NCBI GenBank assembly: GCA_934454115.1 | Contig: CAKSFQ010000016.1 | Coordinates: 1 to 55,519 of the forward strand | Source: an uncultured Clostridia bacterium | Lineage (GTDB): Bacteria > Bacillota > Clostridia > Monoglobales > Monoglobaceae | Direction: 5' to 3' | Length of the DNA stretch: 55,519 nucleotides | Shown here: piece by piece, positions 32,916-41,904 of the stretch | Layout: every line of letters begins with the position of its first letter | How positions within the stretch are numbered: the stretch's first letter is position 1 | The notes under the pieces: model-generated | Told to the model about the DNA's origin: nothing | Seen by the model: only the letters and a program-made list of their open reading frames with translations | Database searches by the model: none | Position numbers and translations under genes: made by a program

Positions 32916-33371
32916 ATGTATAGCGAAAAAGTAATGGATCATTTCAGCAATCCGCGCAACGTGGGCGAGATTGAAGACGCAAACGCTGTCGGCGAGGTAG
33001 GAAACCCCCAGTGCGGCGATATCATGAAGATTTATATGAAGATCAACGATGACACGCACAAGATTGAAGATGTCAAGTTTAAAACATTTGGCTGCGGCGC
33101 GGCGATTGCAACCAGCTCCATGGCGACCGAACTGGTAAAGGATAAAACCCTAGAGGACGCGCTGGCGCTGACGAACAAGGCGGTTGCAGAAGCGCTGGAC
33201 GGACTTCCTCCGGTAAAGCTGCACTGCTCGGTGCTGGCAGAAGAGGCGATTCACAGTGCCATTGCCAATTACTATGAGCGCCGCGGCGAGGAACCGCCGG
33301 CAGGACTGCGCTGCACCGGCTGCTGCAGTGCGTGCCACCACGCCCATGATGTGCATGAGGGTGAGGAATAG
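32916..33371 (+). CDS. nifU: NifU-like Fe-S scaffold protein with Cys/His-rich tail
   Basis: 151 residues. The IscU-type fold carries its three cluster cysteines in GNPQCGD (about 33), FGCGAA (about 60) and KLHCSVLAEEA (about 104). The clostridial NifU form ends after about 125 residues plus a short tail; here the tail holds CTGCCSACHHAHD (about 133-145), a dense Cys/His group. It assembles clusters with the NifS encoded 18 bases upstream. GAAAGGA lies before the ATG. Confidence 0.92.
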   Translation: MYSEKVMDHFSNPRNVGEIEDANAVGEVGNPQCGDIMKIYMKINDDTHKIEDVKFKTFGCGAAIATSSMATELVKDKTLEDALALTNKAVAEALDGLPPVKLHCSVLAEEAIHSAIANYYERRGEEPPAGLRCTGCCSACHHAHDVHEGEE

Positions 33372-33374
33372 GTC

Positions 33375-34457
33375 GTGGAAAGGGTTGTAATCGGGATGTC
33401 CGGCGGCGTGGACAGCAGTGTCGCGGCCGCCGTGCTCAAAGAGCAGGGCTATGACGTTGTCGGCGTGACCATGCGCTTGTGGGACGGTGAGACGGTGGAG
33501 GGAGAGGAACTGGAGAGTACCTGCTGCTCGCTCTCGGCCGTGGAGGACGCGCGCCGCGTGGCGTTTCATCTGGGGATTGACTACTATGTTTTGGATTTCC
33601 GCAAGGAATTTTCTGCGTCCGTGATCGACTATTTTGCAAACGAGTATCTTCTGGGCAGAACGCCCAATCCCTGCATTGCCTGTAACCGTTATTTAAAGTT
33701 TGACGCAATGCGGAAAAAGGCGGAGCTGCTCGGTGCGGACAAGGTGGCGACTGGGCATTATGCAAACATTGACTATGACGCGGCAAGCGGACGCTATCTG
33801 CTCCGCCGCGCTGCGGCCGCGACGAAGGATCAGACCTATGCGCTGTACGCGCTGACCCAAGCGCAGCTGGCACATACGCTGATGCCGCTGGGACAGTTTA
33901 AAAGTAAGGACGAAGTGCGCGAATACGCAAAGAAATTGGGACTTCCGACGGCGAAAAAGAAGGACAGTATGGAGATTTGTTTTGTGCCGGATCAGGACTA
34001 TGCCGCATTCATTCAGCGCCGTGTCGGTGCGCTGCCGCCGGAGGGCGACTTTGTGGATTTAGAGGGAAACGTCCTCGGCCGACACAAGGGTGTGGTTCAT
34101 TATACGGTCGGTCAGCGCAAAGGGCTCGGTATCGCCTTTGGCAAACCGATGTTTGTTGTGCGGATTGACGCGGCAAAAAATCAGGTTGTTTTGGGTGAGA
34201 GCGGCAGTGAGTTTTCGGATTCGCTGCTTGCCATTGATGAAAATCTGATTCCGTTTGACGATATTACTGCGCCGATCCGCGCCGATATTAAGGTGCGTTA
34301 CAGCGCAAAGCCCGCACCCGGCGAAATCAGCCGGGAGGGAAAGTACCTGAGAGTGCGTTTTGATGAGCCGCAGCGTGCAATCACGCCGGGACAGGCCGTT
34401 GTCTTTTATCAGCCAAACGGTGACCTGGTGCTGGGCGGCGCTACGATTTTGCGCTAG
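33375..34457 (+). CDS. mnmA: tRNA-specific 2-thiouridylase MnmA
   Basis: 360 residues. PP-loop GMSGGVDSSVAA (about 6-17), NPCIACNRYLKF (first catalytic Cys, about 97) and MEICFVPD (second Cys, about 197), then a beta-barrel C-terminal part. It adds sulfur to U34 of Lys, Glu and Gln tRNAs, using a sulfur relay from the cysteine desulfurase upstream. The start is GTG at 33375, 3 bases behind nifU, with GAGGAA 6-7 nt upstream. Confidence 0.95.
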   Translation: MERVVIGMSGGVDSSVAAAVLKEQGYDVVGVTMRLWDGETVEGEELESTCCSLSAVEDARRVAFHLGIDYYVLDFRKEFSASVIDYFANEYLLGRTPNPCIACNRYLKFDAMRKKAELLGADKVATGHYANIDYDAASGRYLLRRAAAATKDQTYALYALTQAQLAHTLMPLGQFKSKDEVREYAKKLGLPTAKKKDSMEICFVPDQDYAAFIQRRVGALPPEGDFVDLEGNVLGRHKGVVHYTVGQRKGLGIAFGKPMFVVRIDAAKNQVVLGESGSEFSDSLLAIDENLIPFDDITAPIRADIKVRYSAKPAPGEISREGKYLRVRFDEPQRAITPGQAVVFYQPNGDLVLGGATILR

Positions 34458-34491
34458 GCAAGCGTGTGCCTTAATAAAAAGATTGGGGTGG

Positions 34492-36849
34492 ATGAAGATC
34501 GAATTTTACGCATTGCGAAATAAAATTTTGGAACGGGAATATCCCGGCCTGAATCCACGTCAGCTGGAAGCGGTCCTGTATACCGAAGGACCGCTTTTGG
34601 TGCTGGCGGGAGCCGGCTCCGGAAAGACTACGGTGATTGTACATAAAATTGCGCATCTGATTCGGTTCGGGCGAACAGAGACGGATCTGTCGGCGCCGGA
34701 GGGACTCTCTGCGCAGGATTTGGAGATTTTGTCCTGGTACGCGGACGGAGAACTGGACGAACTGCCGCCGCATCTTGCACAGTGTCTTGTGAACCATCCG
34801 GCAAAGCCGTGGCAGATCCTTGCAATTACCTTTACCAATAAGGCGGCGGGCGAGCTCAAGCAGCGTCTGGTAAAACGCCTGGGCAGCGGCGGCGAGGATA
34901 TCTTTGCCAGCACATTTCACTCGGCGTGCGTGCGCTTTCTGCGCCGCGACGCGGAGCGGATCGGATACGAAAAAAGCTTTACCATTTACGACACGGCTGA
35001 TCAGCAGACGCTGATGAAAAGCTGCTTAAAGGAGCTTTCGCTCGATGATAAAAAGTTTGCGCCGCGGGCGGTGCTTTCCGCCATCAGCAATGCCAAGGAT
35101 AAGCTGATTGACGAGACAGAGTATGCCAAAATTAATCACGGCGATTTTTACTATGGTACGGTAGCAGAACTGTATGCCCTGTATCAAAAAAAGATGAAGG
35201 CAAACAACGCCATGGATTTTGATGATCTGATTGTCAATACCGTGCGCCTGTTTGAGGAATGTCCCGATGTGCTGGAATCGTATCAGGAGCGGTTTCAGTA
35301 TATTTTGGTGGACGAGTACCAGGACACCAACCATGCCCAGTACCGCCTGGTGAGCCTGCTTGCCAAAAAACACCAAAACCTTTGCGTGGTGGGCGATGAC
35401 GACCAGAGCATTTATAAATTCCGTGGTGCGGATATTCAAAATATTCTGGGCTTTGAAAAGGAATTTTCCGCTTGCCGCGTTATTAAGCTGGAGGAAAATT
35501 ACCGTTCAACCCAGACCATATTGGATGCGGCGAACGCGGTGATTCGGCATAACAGCGACCGAAAGGGCAAAAATCTTTGGACGGCGTCCGGCGCCGGAGA
35601 GAAGATAGAGCTGTATGCGGCGCTGAACGAACACGCCGAGGCCTATCATATTGCAGATACAATCAAGGCCTTGGGTGAGAGCTATAACAACACGGTCATT
35701 TTATATCGTATGAATGCCATGTCCCGTATCTTGGAGGACGCGCTGCTGCGGTCTGCCATTCCGTATCGGGTTTTGGGCGGTCTTCGGTTCTATGACCGCA
35801 AGGAAATTAAGGATTTGACATCTTATCTCCGTCTGATTCAAAATTACGGAGACAATGTGGCGCTGCGGCGGATTATCAACGAGCCAAAGCGCGGTATCGG
35901 TGCGGCCACCGTGGATAAGACCGAGGCGATTGCAGTGGGCGAGGGGCTGAACATGTTTGCCGTCTGCCAAAGAGCGGATTTGTTTGAGGAGTTTCCGACC
36001 GCGGCCGCGGCAAAGCTGAAAAGCTTTGCCGAGATGATTGAGGGGCTTCGTAAGGAACTGGAGGACGGTATGGGGCTGGAGCTCTTTGTCAAGCTTGTGA
36101 TGGAGCGAACCGGCATGATTGCCGCATTAAAAAAGGAAAAAACGGTCGAAAACGAAACACGGCTTGAGAACCTTGACGAGTTTGTTTCCATGGTGCAGGA
36201 GGCGGTCAAGGCGGACGCGGCCATCACGCTGGCACAGCTGCTGGAAAATATCTCGCTGGTTTCCGATATTGACAGCTATGACGAGGCGCAGGAGACGGTG
36301 ACGCTGATGACCCTGCACAGCGCCAAGGGACTGGAGTTTCCCAACGTCTTTTTGATGGGCATGGAGGAAGGCGTATTTCCGGGGCTTCGTGCCTTTTCAG
36401 ACGAGGCGGAAATCGAGGAGGAACGGCGGCTTTGTTATGTGGGGATTACCCGTGCCAAGGAAAGACTGTTTCTCACCCGTGCGCAGAGCCGGACACTGTT
36501 TGGCTCAACCAAATATAACCTCCCGTCCCGCTTTTTAGAGGAAATCCCGGCGGAGCTTTTGGATTGCAAAGAAGAACGCGCCAAGATTGTATCCGATATC
36601 GAGCATGCCTACGGCGTCCGTCCCGTTGGCTTTGGAAAGAGCGGATTTTTGTCACAGAAGGACGAAACAAAAAAAGCGGCCGCGCCGAAGGTGCAGTTCG
36701 CGCCGGGCGATCAGGTTAAGCACCGCAAGTTTGGCATCGGTACCATTGTGTCGGCGCAGCCGATGGGCGCCGATACCCTGTTGCGGATTGCCTTTGAAGA
36801 GGGCGAAAAGAAGTTGCTTGCCGCATACGCCCCGATTGAAAAGATATAG
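34492..36849 (+). CDS. pcrA: UvrD/PcrA-type ATP-dependent DNA helicase
   Basis: 785 residues. Superfamily 1 motifs in order: GLNPRQLEAV (Q motif), AGAGSGKTT (motif I, about 38-46), ITFTNKAAGELKQR (Ia, about 112), VDEYQDTN (II, about 276), GDDDQSIYKFRGA (III), YRSTQTIL (IV), LMTLHSAKGLEFPNVF (V) and YVGITRAKERL (VI). Between motifs I and Ia there is an insertion of about 50 residues with acidic helices that the B. stearothermophilus PcrA type lacks. The last 60 residues form a Tudor-like fold (FAPGDQVKHRKFGIGTI). ATG at 34492; longer in-frame starts overlap mnmA. Confidence 0.93.
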   Translation: MKIEFYALRNKILEREYPGLNPRQLEAVLYTEGPLLVLAGAGSGKTTVIVHKIAHLIRFGRTETDLSAPEGLSAQDLEILSWYADGELDELPPHLAQCLVNHPAKPWQILAITFTNKAAGELKQRLVKRLGSGGEDIFASTFHSACVRFLRRDAERIGYEKSFTIYDTADQQTLMKSCLKELSLDDKKFAPRAVLSAISNAKDKLIDETEYAKINHGDFYYGTVAELYALYQKKMKANNAMDFDDLIVNTVRLFEECPDVLESYQERFQYILVDEYQDTNHAQYRLVSLLAKKHQNLCVVGDDDQSIYKFRGADIQNILGFEKEFSACRVIKLEENYRSTQTILDAANAVIRHNSDRKGKNLWTASGAGEKIELYAALNEHAEAYHIADTIKALGESYNNTVILYRMNAMSRILEDALLRSAIPYRVLGGLRFYDRKEIKDLTSYLRLIQNYGDNVALRRIINEPKRGIGAATVDKTEAIAVGEGLNMFAVCQRADLFEEFPTAAAAKLKSFAEMIEGLRKELEDGMGLELFVKLVMERTGMIAALKKEKTVENETRLENLDEFVSMVQEAVKADAAITLAQLLENISLVSDIDSYDEAQETVTLMTLHSAKGLEFPNVFLMGMEEGVFPGLRAFSDEAEIEEERRLCYVGITRAKERLFLTRAQSRTLFGSTKYNLPSRFLEEIPAELLDCKEERAKIVSDIEHAYGVRPVGFGKSGFLSQKDETKKAAAPKVQFAPGDQVKHRKFGIGTIVSAQPMGADTLLRIAFEEGEKKLLAAYAPIEKI

Positions 36850-36878
36850 GTTATTGTGTTATAAAAGGAGGCGCCCCC

Positions 36879-37619
36879 ATGTATCAGGTACTCTCTGAGG
36901 TCTATGATCAAATGCAGGAGATTGACTACACTGCCTTTGCCGATTATTATGAGGCGGTGTTTCGAAAGTTTGACTGCCGGCCAAAGCTGATTTTGGATCT
37001 GGGCTGCGGCACGGGCAATATCACCCTGGAACTGGCGCGGCGCGGCTATGACATGATTGGGCTGGATAATTCCGCCGAGATGCTGGATGTCGGGGCGCAG
37101 AAGGCAAAGAAGGCAGGCTATGATATTCTCTTTTTGCAGCAGGACATGGCGGCGTTTGAGCTTTATGGAACGGTGGGCGCCATGGTCTGCGCCCTGGACG
37201 GCGTCAATTACCTGACCGAGGACGGCGCGCTTGGCGCAATGCTGTCGCTGCTGCACTGTTACTTAGATCCGGGCGGCATCTTGATCTTTGACATCAACAC
37301 GCCGTATAAATTTCAGCATGTTTTAGACGGGCGAACCTTTATTTATGACTGCGAAGACGCCTACTGCGCCTGGAGCAGTGAGTATGATAAGGACGAAAAA
37401 CTCTGCTATTTTGATCTGAATTTCTTTTTTCCCGAGCCGGACGGCAGGTATATGCGCAAGGATGAATATCAGCAGGAGAGGGTCTATACTGTGGACGAAA
37501 TCAAGGAATGTATCAAAAAGCAAGGGCTTTCCTGCCTTGGGGTGTATGATGCGCTCAGCTTTCATCCGCCGCAGGCAGAGAGCGAACGGCTGTTTTTTGT
37601 GGTGCAACGCCCAATTTAG
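36879..37619 (+). CDS. Class I SAM-dependent methyltransferase
   Basis: 246 residues. SAM motif I is ILDLGCGTGNITLELA (about 38-53), motif II GLDNSAEMLDV, with the C-terminal half a beta-rich cap (DEYQQERVYTVDEIKECI). Such proteins are common in Bacillota and the substrate cannot be told from the sequence. AAAGGAGG lies 8 nt before the ATG. It follows pcrA by 29 bases and is likely in the same transcript. Confidence 0.82.
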   Translation: MYQVLSEVYDQMQEIDYTAFADYYEAVFRKFDCRPKLILDLGCGTGNITLELARRGYDMIGLDNSAEMLDVGAQKAKKAGYDILFLQQDMAAFELYGTVGAMVCALDGVNYLTEDGALGAMLSLLHCYLDPGGILIFDINTPYKFQHVLDGRTFIYDCEDAYCAWSSEYDKDEKLCYFDLNFFFPEPDGRYMRKDEYQQERVYTVDEIKECIKKQGLSCLGVYDALSFHPPQAESERLFFVVQRPI

Positions 37620-37680
37620 AAGTTTTTTCTACATTTTATAAGAAAAAATGGCAAATCATTGGGGAATTTGTATTTTTTTC

Positions 37681-37709
37681 TTGCAATAAAACGGACACTA
37701 TGCTACAAT
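37681..37709 (+). promoter_or_regulatory. mscL promoter
   Basis: TTGCAA (37681-37686), 17-base spacer, TACAAT (37704-37709), about 85 bases before the start. Confidence 0.75.
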
Positions 37710-37793
37710 GATGACAAATAAGGGAATTACAATCTGCGCGAGCCGCCGTATATGGCGCGGATTTGGCAATTTTCTGTGGACGGGGTGATACCG

Positions 37794-38231
37794 ATGAGAA
37801 AGTTTTTACAGGAATTTAAAGCGTTTGCTATGCGCGGCAACGTCCTTGACCTGGCTGTTGGCGTGATTATCGGCGGTGCGTTTCAAAAGATTGTATCCTC
37901 GCTGGTGTCCGATGTGATTTCACCGCTTTTGGGGCTTTTCGGCAACGCCAATTTTGACGGGCTGGCGCTGCGCATCGGCACGGTAGAGCTACGCTACGGC
38001 GCATTTATAACGACGGTGATCGATTTTATCATTATGGCGTTGATTATCTTTCTGATGGTAAAGGGCATCAACCGATTGACCCGGATCGGCAAAAAACCGG
38101 AGCCGGAGAAAGAACCTGATACCAAGGAATGCCCGTATTGTACGCGTGAAATTCCGATCGCGGCCGTGCGTTGTCCGTACTGTACTTCGGAGCTTGGCGA
38201 AGAGACGGAAGAGGAACAGGCAAAAGAATAG
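37794..38231 (+). CDS. mscL: Large-conductance mechanosensitive channel MscL with zinc-ribbon tail
   Basis: 145 residues. [31 protein letters not shown] (split over the N-helix and TM1, about 4-34) and TM2 (about 69-90, [20 protein letters not shown]) are canonical MscL. After TM2 comes [10 protein letters not shown] then RCPYCTSEL (about 113-133): two CPYC knuckles forming a probable zinc ribbon, followed by an acidic end. The channel opens under membrane tension to release solutes. ATG at 37794 behind GGGGTG; the frame upstream to 37752 is not family sequence. Confidence 0.92.
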   Translation: MRKFLQEFKAFAMRGNVLDLAVGVIIGGAFQKIVSSLVSDVISPLLGLFGNANFDGLALRIGTVELRYGAFITTVIDFIIMALIIFLMVKGINRLTRIGKKPEPEKEPDTKECPYCTREIPIAAVRCPYCTSELGEETEEEQAKE

Positions 38232-38327
38232 GAGCCCGGTACGGGTTTCAATAAGGAATTTTGCACGATGCCCGGCATAAGAATAAAGGAAAAAAATATA
38301 ATATCATAAAAGAAAAGGGGAGTTTGT

Positions 38328-38816
38328 ATGAATGAGTTTTTGGCAATGGCCAGCAGCGGTGTTTGGACGGTGGTTGAGCTTGCAATTTTGGTTCTCACTA
38401 TTGCAGCGTATTGGAAGATTTTTGAAAAGGCCGGAGAAAAGGGATGGAAGGCGATCATACCGGTATACTCAAATTATGTACTCTATAAACTGGTGTGGAA
38501 GAAATCGATGTTCTGGTGGAATCTGGTCGTGGGCGTTATCGCGGGAATTGCGGGAGCTGTATTCATTGGCGCTTTGATGGCGGCCGGCGGCGGCGCAGAC
38601 GCGATGATGATGGGCGGCACGGCGCTGATTTCGATGCTGGTGTTTTTGGCAACGGGAATTGTTAGTGTCGTTATTAACATCATTTTATATGTGAAGATGG
38701 CGCGTGCCTACGGATACGGCGGCGGCTTTGCAGTTGGTCTGATTTTTATAAATACCGTGTTTATTCTGATTCTGGGTTTTGGCAATGCAGAATATGTTGG
38801 CCCGCAGAACAACTGA
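38328..38816 (+). CDS. DUF5684 family membrane protein
   Basis: 162 residues with four or five membrane helices (about 12-32, 62-85, 95-120, 135-155). KAGEKGWKAIIPVYSNYVLYKLVWKK is split around residues 34-60 and is the conserved cytoplasmic loop of DUF5684 proteins. Glycine and methionine are frequent in the third helix region. Function unknown. AGGGGAG lies 7 nt before the ATG. It has no clear operon partner; mscL ends 96 bases upstream. Confidence 0.75.
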   Translation: MNEFLAMASSGVWTVVELAILVLTIAAYWKIFEKAGEKGWKAIIPVYSNYVLYKLVWKKSMFWWNLVVGVIAGIAGAVFIGALMAAGGGADAMMMGGTALISMLVFLATGIVSVVINIILYVKMARAYGYGGGFAVGLIFINTVFILILGFGNAEYVGPQNN

Positions 38817-38839
38817 TCCATAGAATAAGGTTACATAAA

Positions 38840-38871
38840 GCCCCTGATGCAATGCTGCATCAGGGGCCTTT
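38840..38871. terminator. Bidirectional terminator after the DUF5684 gene
   Basis: A perfect 12-bp stem (38840-38851 with 38856-38867), loop ATGC, with CTTT on the plus side and AAA-rich flank on the other. It separates the convergent citrate synthase gene. Confidence 0.85.
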
Positions 38872-38897
38872 CAATTGCCAAACGCGGCAAATGGAAT

Positions 38898-40349
38898 TTA
38901 GTTTTCTAAATCGTCTGCTTCCTCGCAGTCATTAAGCTGAATCAAATGCTCTAAACCGGAGTGGATGCGCTGATCCATCGGTGTGTAGGGAATCCGCCGT
39001 GCCAGGGTTTTATATGCCGGGCGAATGATCTTGTTGCTGGTCATAACCTCTTCGATACGGTGCGCGCACCAGCCCACAATCCGGGACATGGCAAACAACG
39101 GTGTATATAAATCCTCCGGCAGCCCCATCATCTGAAACACAAAGCCGGAATAAAAATCCACATTGGCGCAGATTTCCTTTTCCAGTCCCTTTTCTTCCCG
39201 AAAGGCGCGGGGGGCCAGACGTTGTACCAGATCGTAGAGTTGAAATTCCTTCGCATTGCCGGTGACATCGGCAAGCTCTTTGGCACGATCCTTTAAAATC
39301 ACCGTACGCGGATCAGAGATGGTATAGACGGCGTGGCCCATGCCATAAATCAGCCCTCTGCCGTCGCCGGCCTCCTTGCGCAGAATCTTCTTTAAATAAG
39401 CCAGAACCTCGCCTTCGTCCGTCCAGTCCTTCACATTCTTTTTGATTTCGGTCATCTGTGCCAGCATCTTGGCGTTAGCGCCGCCGTGCTTGGGCCCCTT
39501 CAGTGATCCGACCGCTGCCGAAATGGCAGAATAGGTGTCGGTGCCCGTGGAGGACAAAACGTGGACAGTGAAGGCGGAGTTGTTACCACCGCCATGCTCA
39601 GCCTGCAAAATCAGTGCAAGATCTAAAATTTCTGCCTCCAGCGGTGTGTACTTGTTATTGGGACGGATCATATACAAAAAGTTCTCGGCAACGGAGAGAT
39701 CCTTGTTGGGATTATGCAACACCAGGCTTTCGCCGTCAAAATAATGGCGCTTACAGCTGTATGCATTAGCAATCAGGATCGGGAAGCGTGCGATCAGGTC
39801 AAAGCTCTGCCGCAAAAGGTTGGCAAGGGAGGTATCGTCCGGGTTGTCGTCATAGGAATAAAGAGCAAGCACCGCACGCCCTAACTTGTTCATAATATTT
39901 TTACTGGGGGCTTTAAAAATCATGTCCTCGGTAAATTCGTGAGGGAGCTCCCGGCGGTCAGCCAGAACGCGGTTGAAATCCTGTAGCGTTTTACGATCGG
40001 GCAAAAAGCCGAATAATAATAAAAAGGCGGTTTCTTCAAAGCCGGAACGATGCTCCAGGCGGCAGTTTTCGACTATGTCGGAAACATCGATGCCGCGGTA
40101 ACGCAACTTGCCTTCTACCGGCGCTTTGTTCCCCTCATCGATGACATAGCCGTGTACCTCGCCGATCGTGGTAAGCCCTGCCAATACACCGGTGCCGTCC
40201 GCGTTGCGCAGCCCGCGTTTGACGTTATAGTCGCTGTAATAGTGTGCCGGGATCGCGTTCCAGACGGAGTTTTGTTCGTGAATCAGATTCATATAGGCAA
40301 GAATGTGATTTTCCATGGTGTTTTTTTGGGTCGGCTCGTTTTGTGCCAA
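38898..40349 (-). CDS. gltA: Citrate synthase
   Basis: About 483 residues. Catalytic landmarks are GPKHGGANAKM (His, near 290), YGMGHAVYTISDPR (His, near 340) and NVDFYSGFV (Asp, near 400). The N-terminal extension with VNGKLRYRG-like VEGKLRYRGIDVSDIV fits type II enzymes of Clostridia. It condenses acetyl-CoA and oxaloacetate, in these anaerobes mostly for glutamate synthesis. The start is set at a TTG (40349) with GAGGTG 6 nt upstream; TTG at 40367 or ATG at 40316 are alternatives. It stands alone with its own promoter. Confidence 0.9.
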   Translation of the reverse strand: MAQNEPTQKNTMENHILAYMNLIHEQNSVWNAIPAHYYSDYNVKRGLRNADGTGVLAGLTTIGEVHGYVIDEGNKAPVEGKLRYRGIDVSDIVENCRLEHRSGFEETAFLLLFGFLPDRKTLQDFNRVLADRRELPHEFTEDMIFKAPSKNIMNKLGRAVLALYSYDDNPDDTSLANLLRQSFDLIARFPILIANAYSCKRHYFDGESLVLHNPNKDLSVAENFLYMIRPNNKYTPLEAEILDLALILQAEHGGGNNSAFTVHVLSSTGTDTYSAISAAVGSLKGPKHGGANAKMLAQMTEIKKNVKDWTDEGEVLAYLKKILRKEAGDGRGLIYGMGHAVYTISDPRTVILKDRAKELADVTGNAKEFQLYDLVQRLAPRAFREEKGLEKEICANVDFYSGFVFQMMGLPEDLYTPLFAMSRIVGWCAHRIEEVMTSNKIIRPAYKTLARRIPYTPMDQRIHSGLEHLIQLNDCEEADDLEN

Positions 40350-40399
40350 AGCAATCACCTCTTTCAAAAGTCTCGTTCATTACAAATGATTTACCCCTT

Positions 40400-40428
40400 A
40401 TTATACTCTGTTTTTGAAAAAAAGTCAA
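40400..40428 (-). promoter_or_regulatory. Citrate synthase promoter
   Basis: Minus strand TTGACT (40423-40428), 17-base spacer, TATAAT (40400-40405). Confidence 0.85.
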
Positions 40429-40448
40429 GATTTGCTTGATTAGTCGGA

Positions 40449-41297
40449 CTAGATCTTACGTTTGTCTCTTCGGTATTCCTTAGGGGTGATGCCGTAAAAC
40501 CGCTTAAAATACTTATAAAAATGGGTTGCGTCGCAGTAGCCTACCATGCCGCTGATCTCGTCCACCGTATAGTCGGTGTCCTCCAGCAGTGCGCGTCCCT
40601 TTTCCATCCGTTTTTTCTGAATATATTCACTGACGGTGATGCCGTAGCGCTCTTTAAAGACCCGACTGAAATATTTGGGCGAGTAAAAGCACTTTTTTGC
40701 GAGGGTTGACAGAGAAAGGTTCTCGTTGAAATGCGTCTCAATATAACGGAGCATTTCAGACGGCGCGGCGTCGGCACGGTCGCTGCCCGGAAGCATCTTC
40801 CGAAAAATATAGGCGAGCAGAATGGACAAATAGCTTTTTAAAACGGTAGCTCTGCCGCTGTCGTTGTTTCGGTACTCCCGATCCATTTCGCAAAGGACGT
40901 GTTCTAATTTTTCGCGTTCCGCACCGATAAAGGAAACAAACGGATTCGAGGTGTCCGCCAGGCTGAAATCGGAAAAAGCCGTCAGCGACAGTATGGCAAA
41001 CGCGTTGTCGGCGTTAATGATTTTTTCGCTGACGGCCTCCGGCTCGATCAGAATATTATAATAGACCATCTCCCGATCCGCGTAAAATGCGTGGATTTGC
41101 CCATAGTTAATAAACATCAGCGAACCGCCCGAAACCGCGTATTCCTTACCGTCAATCAGTTCCTTGCCTGTGCCGGAGAGAATATACACAATCTCAATAA
41201 ACTCGTGCGTGTGGGGATTTTCTTTTGCGCCGATATTTTTTTGTACGGTGATCCGCTCGTTTTCTTTAAATACCTGCTCTTTGGGATAGACATACAT
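40449..41297 (-). CDS. AraC-family regulator with cupin sensor domain
   Basis: 282 residues. N-terminal cupin (about 10-95, with NPHTHEFIEIVYILSGTG and a GQIHAFYADRE strand), then two helix-turn-helix units (LSTLAKKCFYSPKYFSRVFK and ISGMVGYCDATHFYKYFKRF) ending FYGITPKEYRRD, the AraC signature. ATG at 41297 is preferred to the GTG at 41300 since AGGAGG then has 8-nt spacing. It is the last gene of the lacI-rhamnosidase-isomerase operon and probably responds to a rhamnose-related sugar. Confidence 0.88.
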   Translation of the reverse strand: MYVYPKEQVFKENERITVQKNIGAKENPHTHEFIEIVYILSGTGKELIDGKEYAVSGGSLMFINYGQIHAFYADREMVYYNILIEPEAVSEKIINADNAFAILSLTAFSDFSLADTSNPFVSFIGAEREKLEHVLCEMDREYRNNDSGRATVLKSYLSILLAYIFRKMLPGSDRADAAPSEMLRYIETHFNENLSLSTLAKKCFYSPKYFSRVFKERYGITVSEYIQKKRMEKGRALLEDTDYTVDEISGMVGYCDATHFYKYFKRFYGITPKEYRRDKRKI

Positions 41298-41337
41298 CAC
41301 GGTTTCCTCCTATGTTTTTGGTATTCTGCGCGGTGCG

Positions 41338-41904
41338 TCAATCCTCCCGATCCATCAGCTCCAGCGGATAATCGCCGAGGCGTGTTACTTCAAACCCGTT
41401 CTTTTTAAAGGTCTCATAATCAAAGGCGTTCAGTTCGTCAATCGCAAGTTTATGAAATTCATAAAAGTTCGGCCACCACTCGTAGCCGTCGCCGAGACGG
41501 TGCGTCAAAAACGCCTCGGCAATTTCCTTTCCCATCTGGGGTGCAACATAAAACGCACCCATGGCCAGAACGTTAACGCCGTTGCCGGTCACCGCTCTGA
41601 GCGCTGCCGGTACACTCTCTACCACGCCGGCGTGAACGCCCGGACACTTGCTTGCCGCAATATGAATCCCCATGCCGGTGCCGCAAAAAAGAAGTGCGCG
41701 TTCAAACTCACCTTCCGAGATTTTTGCGCCGACCTTTAAACCGATGCGGTGAAACATCTCTTTGTTCTCCTCGTCTGCTGCGCGGACGCCAATGTCGGTC
41801 ACCGTCCAGCCCTTCTCCTTTAGGTATGCCACAACCGCCTCTTTGAGCGGAAAGCCGGCGAAGTCGGCGCCGACCAAAACCTGTTTATCTGCAATCGTTT
41901 TCAT
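41338..41904 (-). CDS. RpiB/LacA/LacB-family sugar-phosphate isomerase
   Basis: 188 residues. VGADFAGFPLKEAV at the N-terminus, the catalytic Cys in LLFCGTGMGIHIAASK (about 70-85) and NGVNVLAMGAFYV (about 108-120) mark the RpiB fold. It is about 40 residues longer than ribose-5-phosphate isomerase B because of a C-terminal extension (FYEFHKLAIDELNAFDYETF region). The substrate is uncertain. Its start shares a base with the stop codon of the rhamnosidase gene, so the two are coupled and it probably handles a product of the same glycan. Confidence 0.85.
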   Translation of the reverse strand: MKTIADKQVLVGADFAGFPLKEAVVAYLKEKGWTVTDIGVRAADEENKEMFHRIGLKVGAKISEGEFERALLFCGTGMGIHIAASKCPGVHAGVVESVPAALRAVTGNGVNVLAMGAFYVAPQMGKEIAEAFLTHRLGDGYEWWPNFYEFHKLAIDELNAFDYETFKKNGFEVTRLGDYPLELMDRED

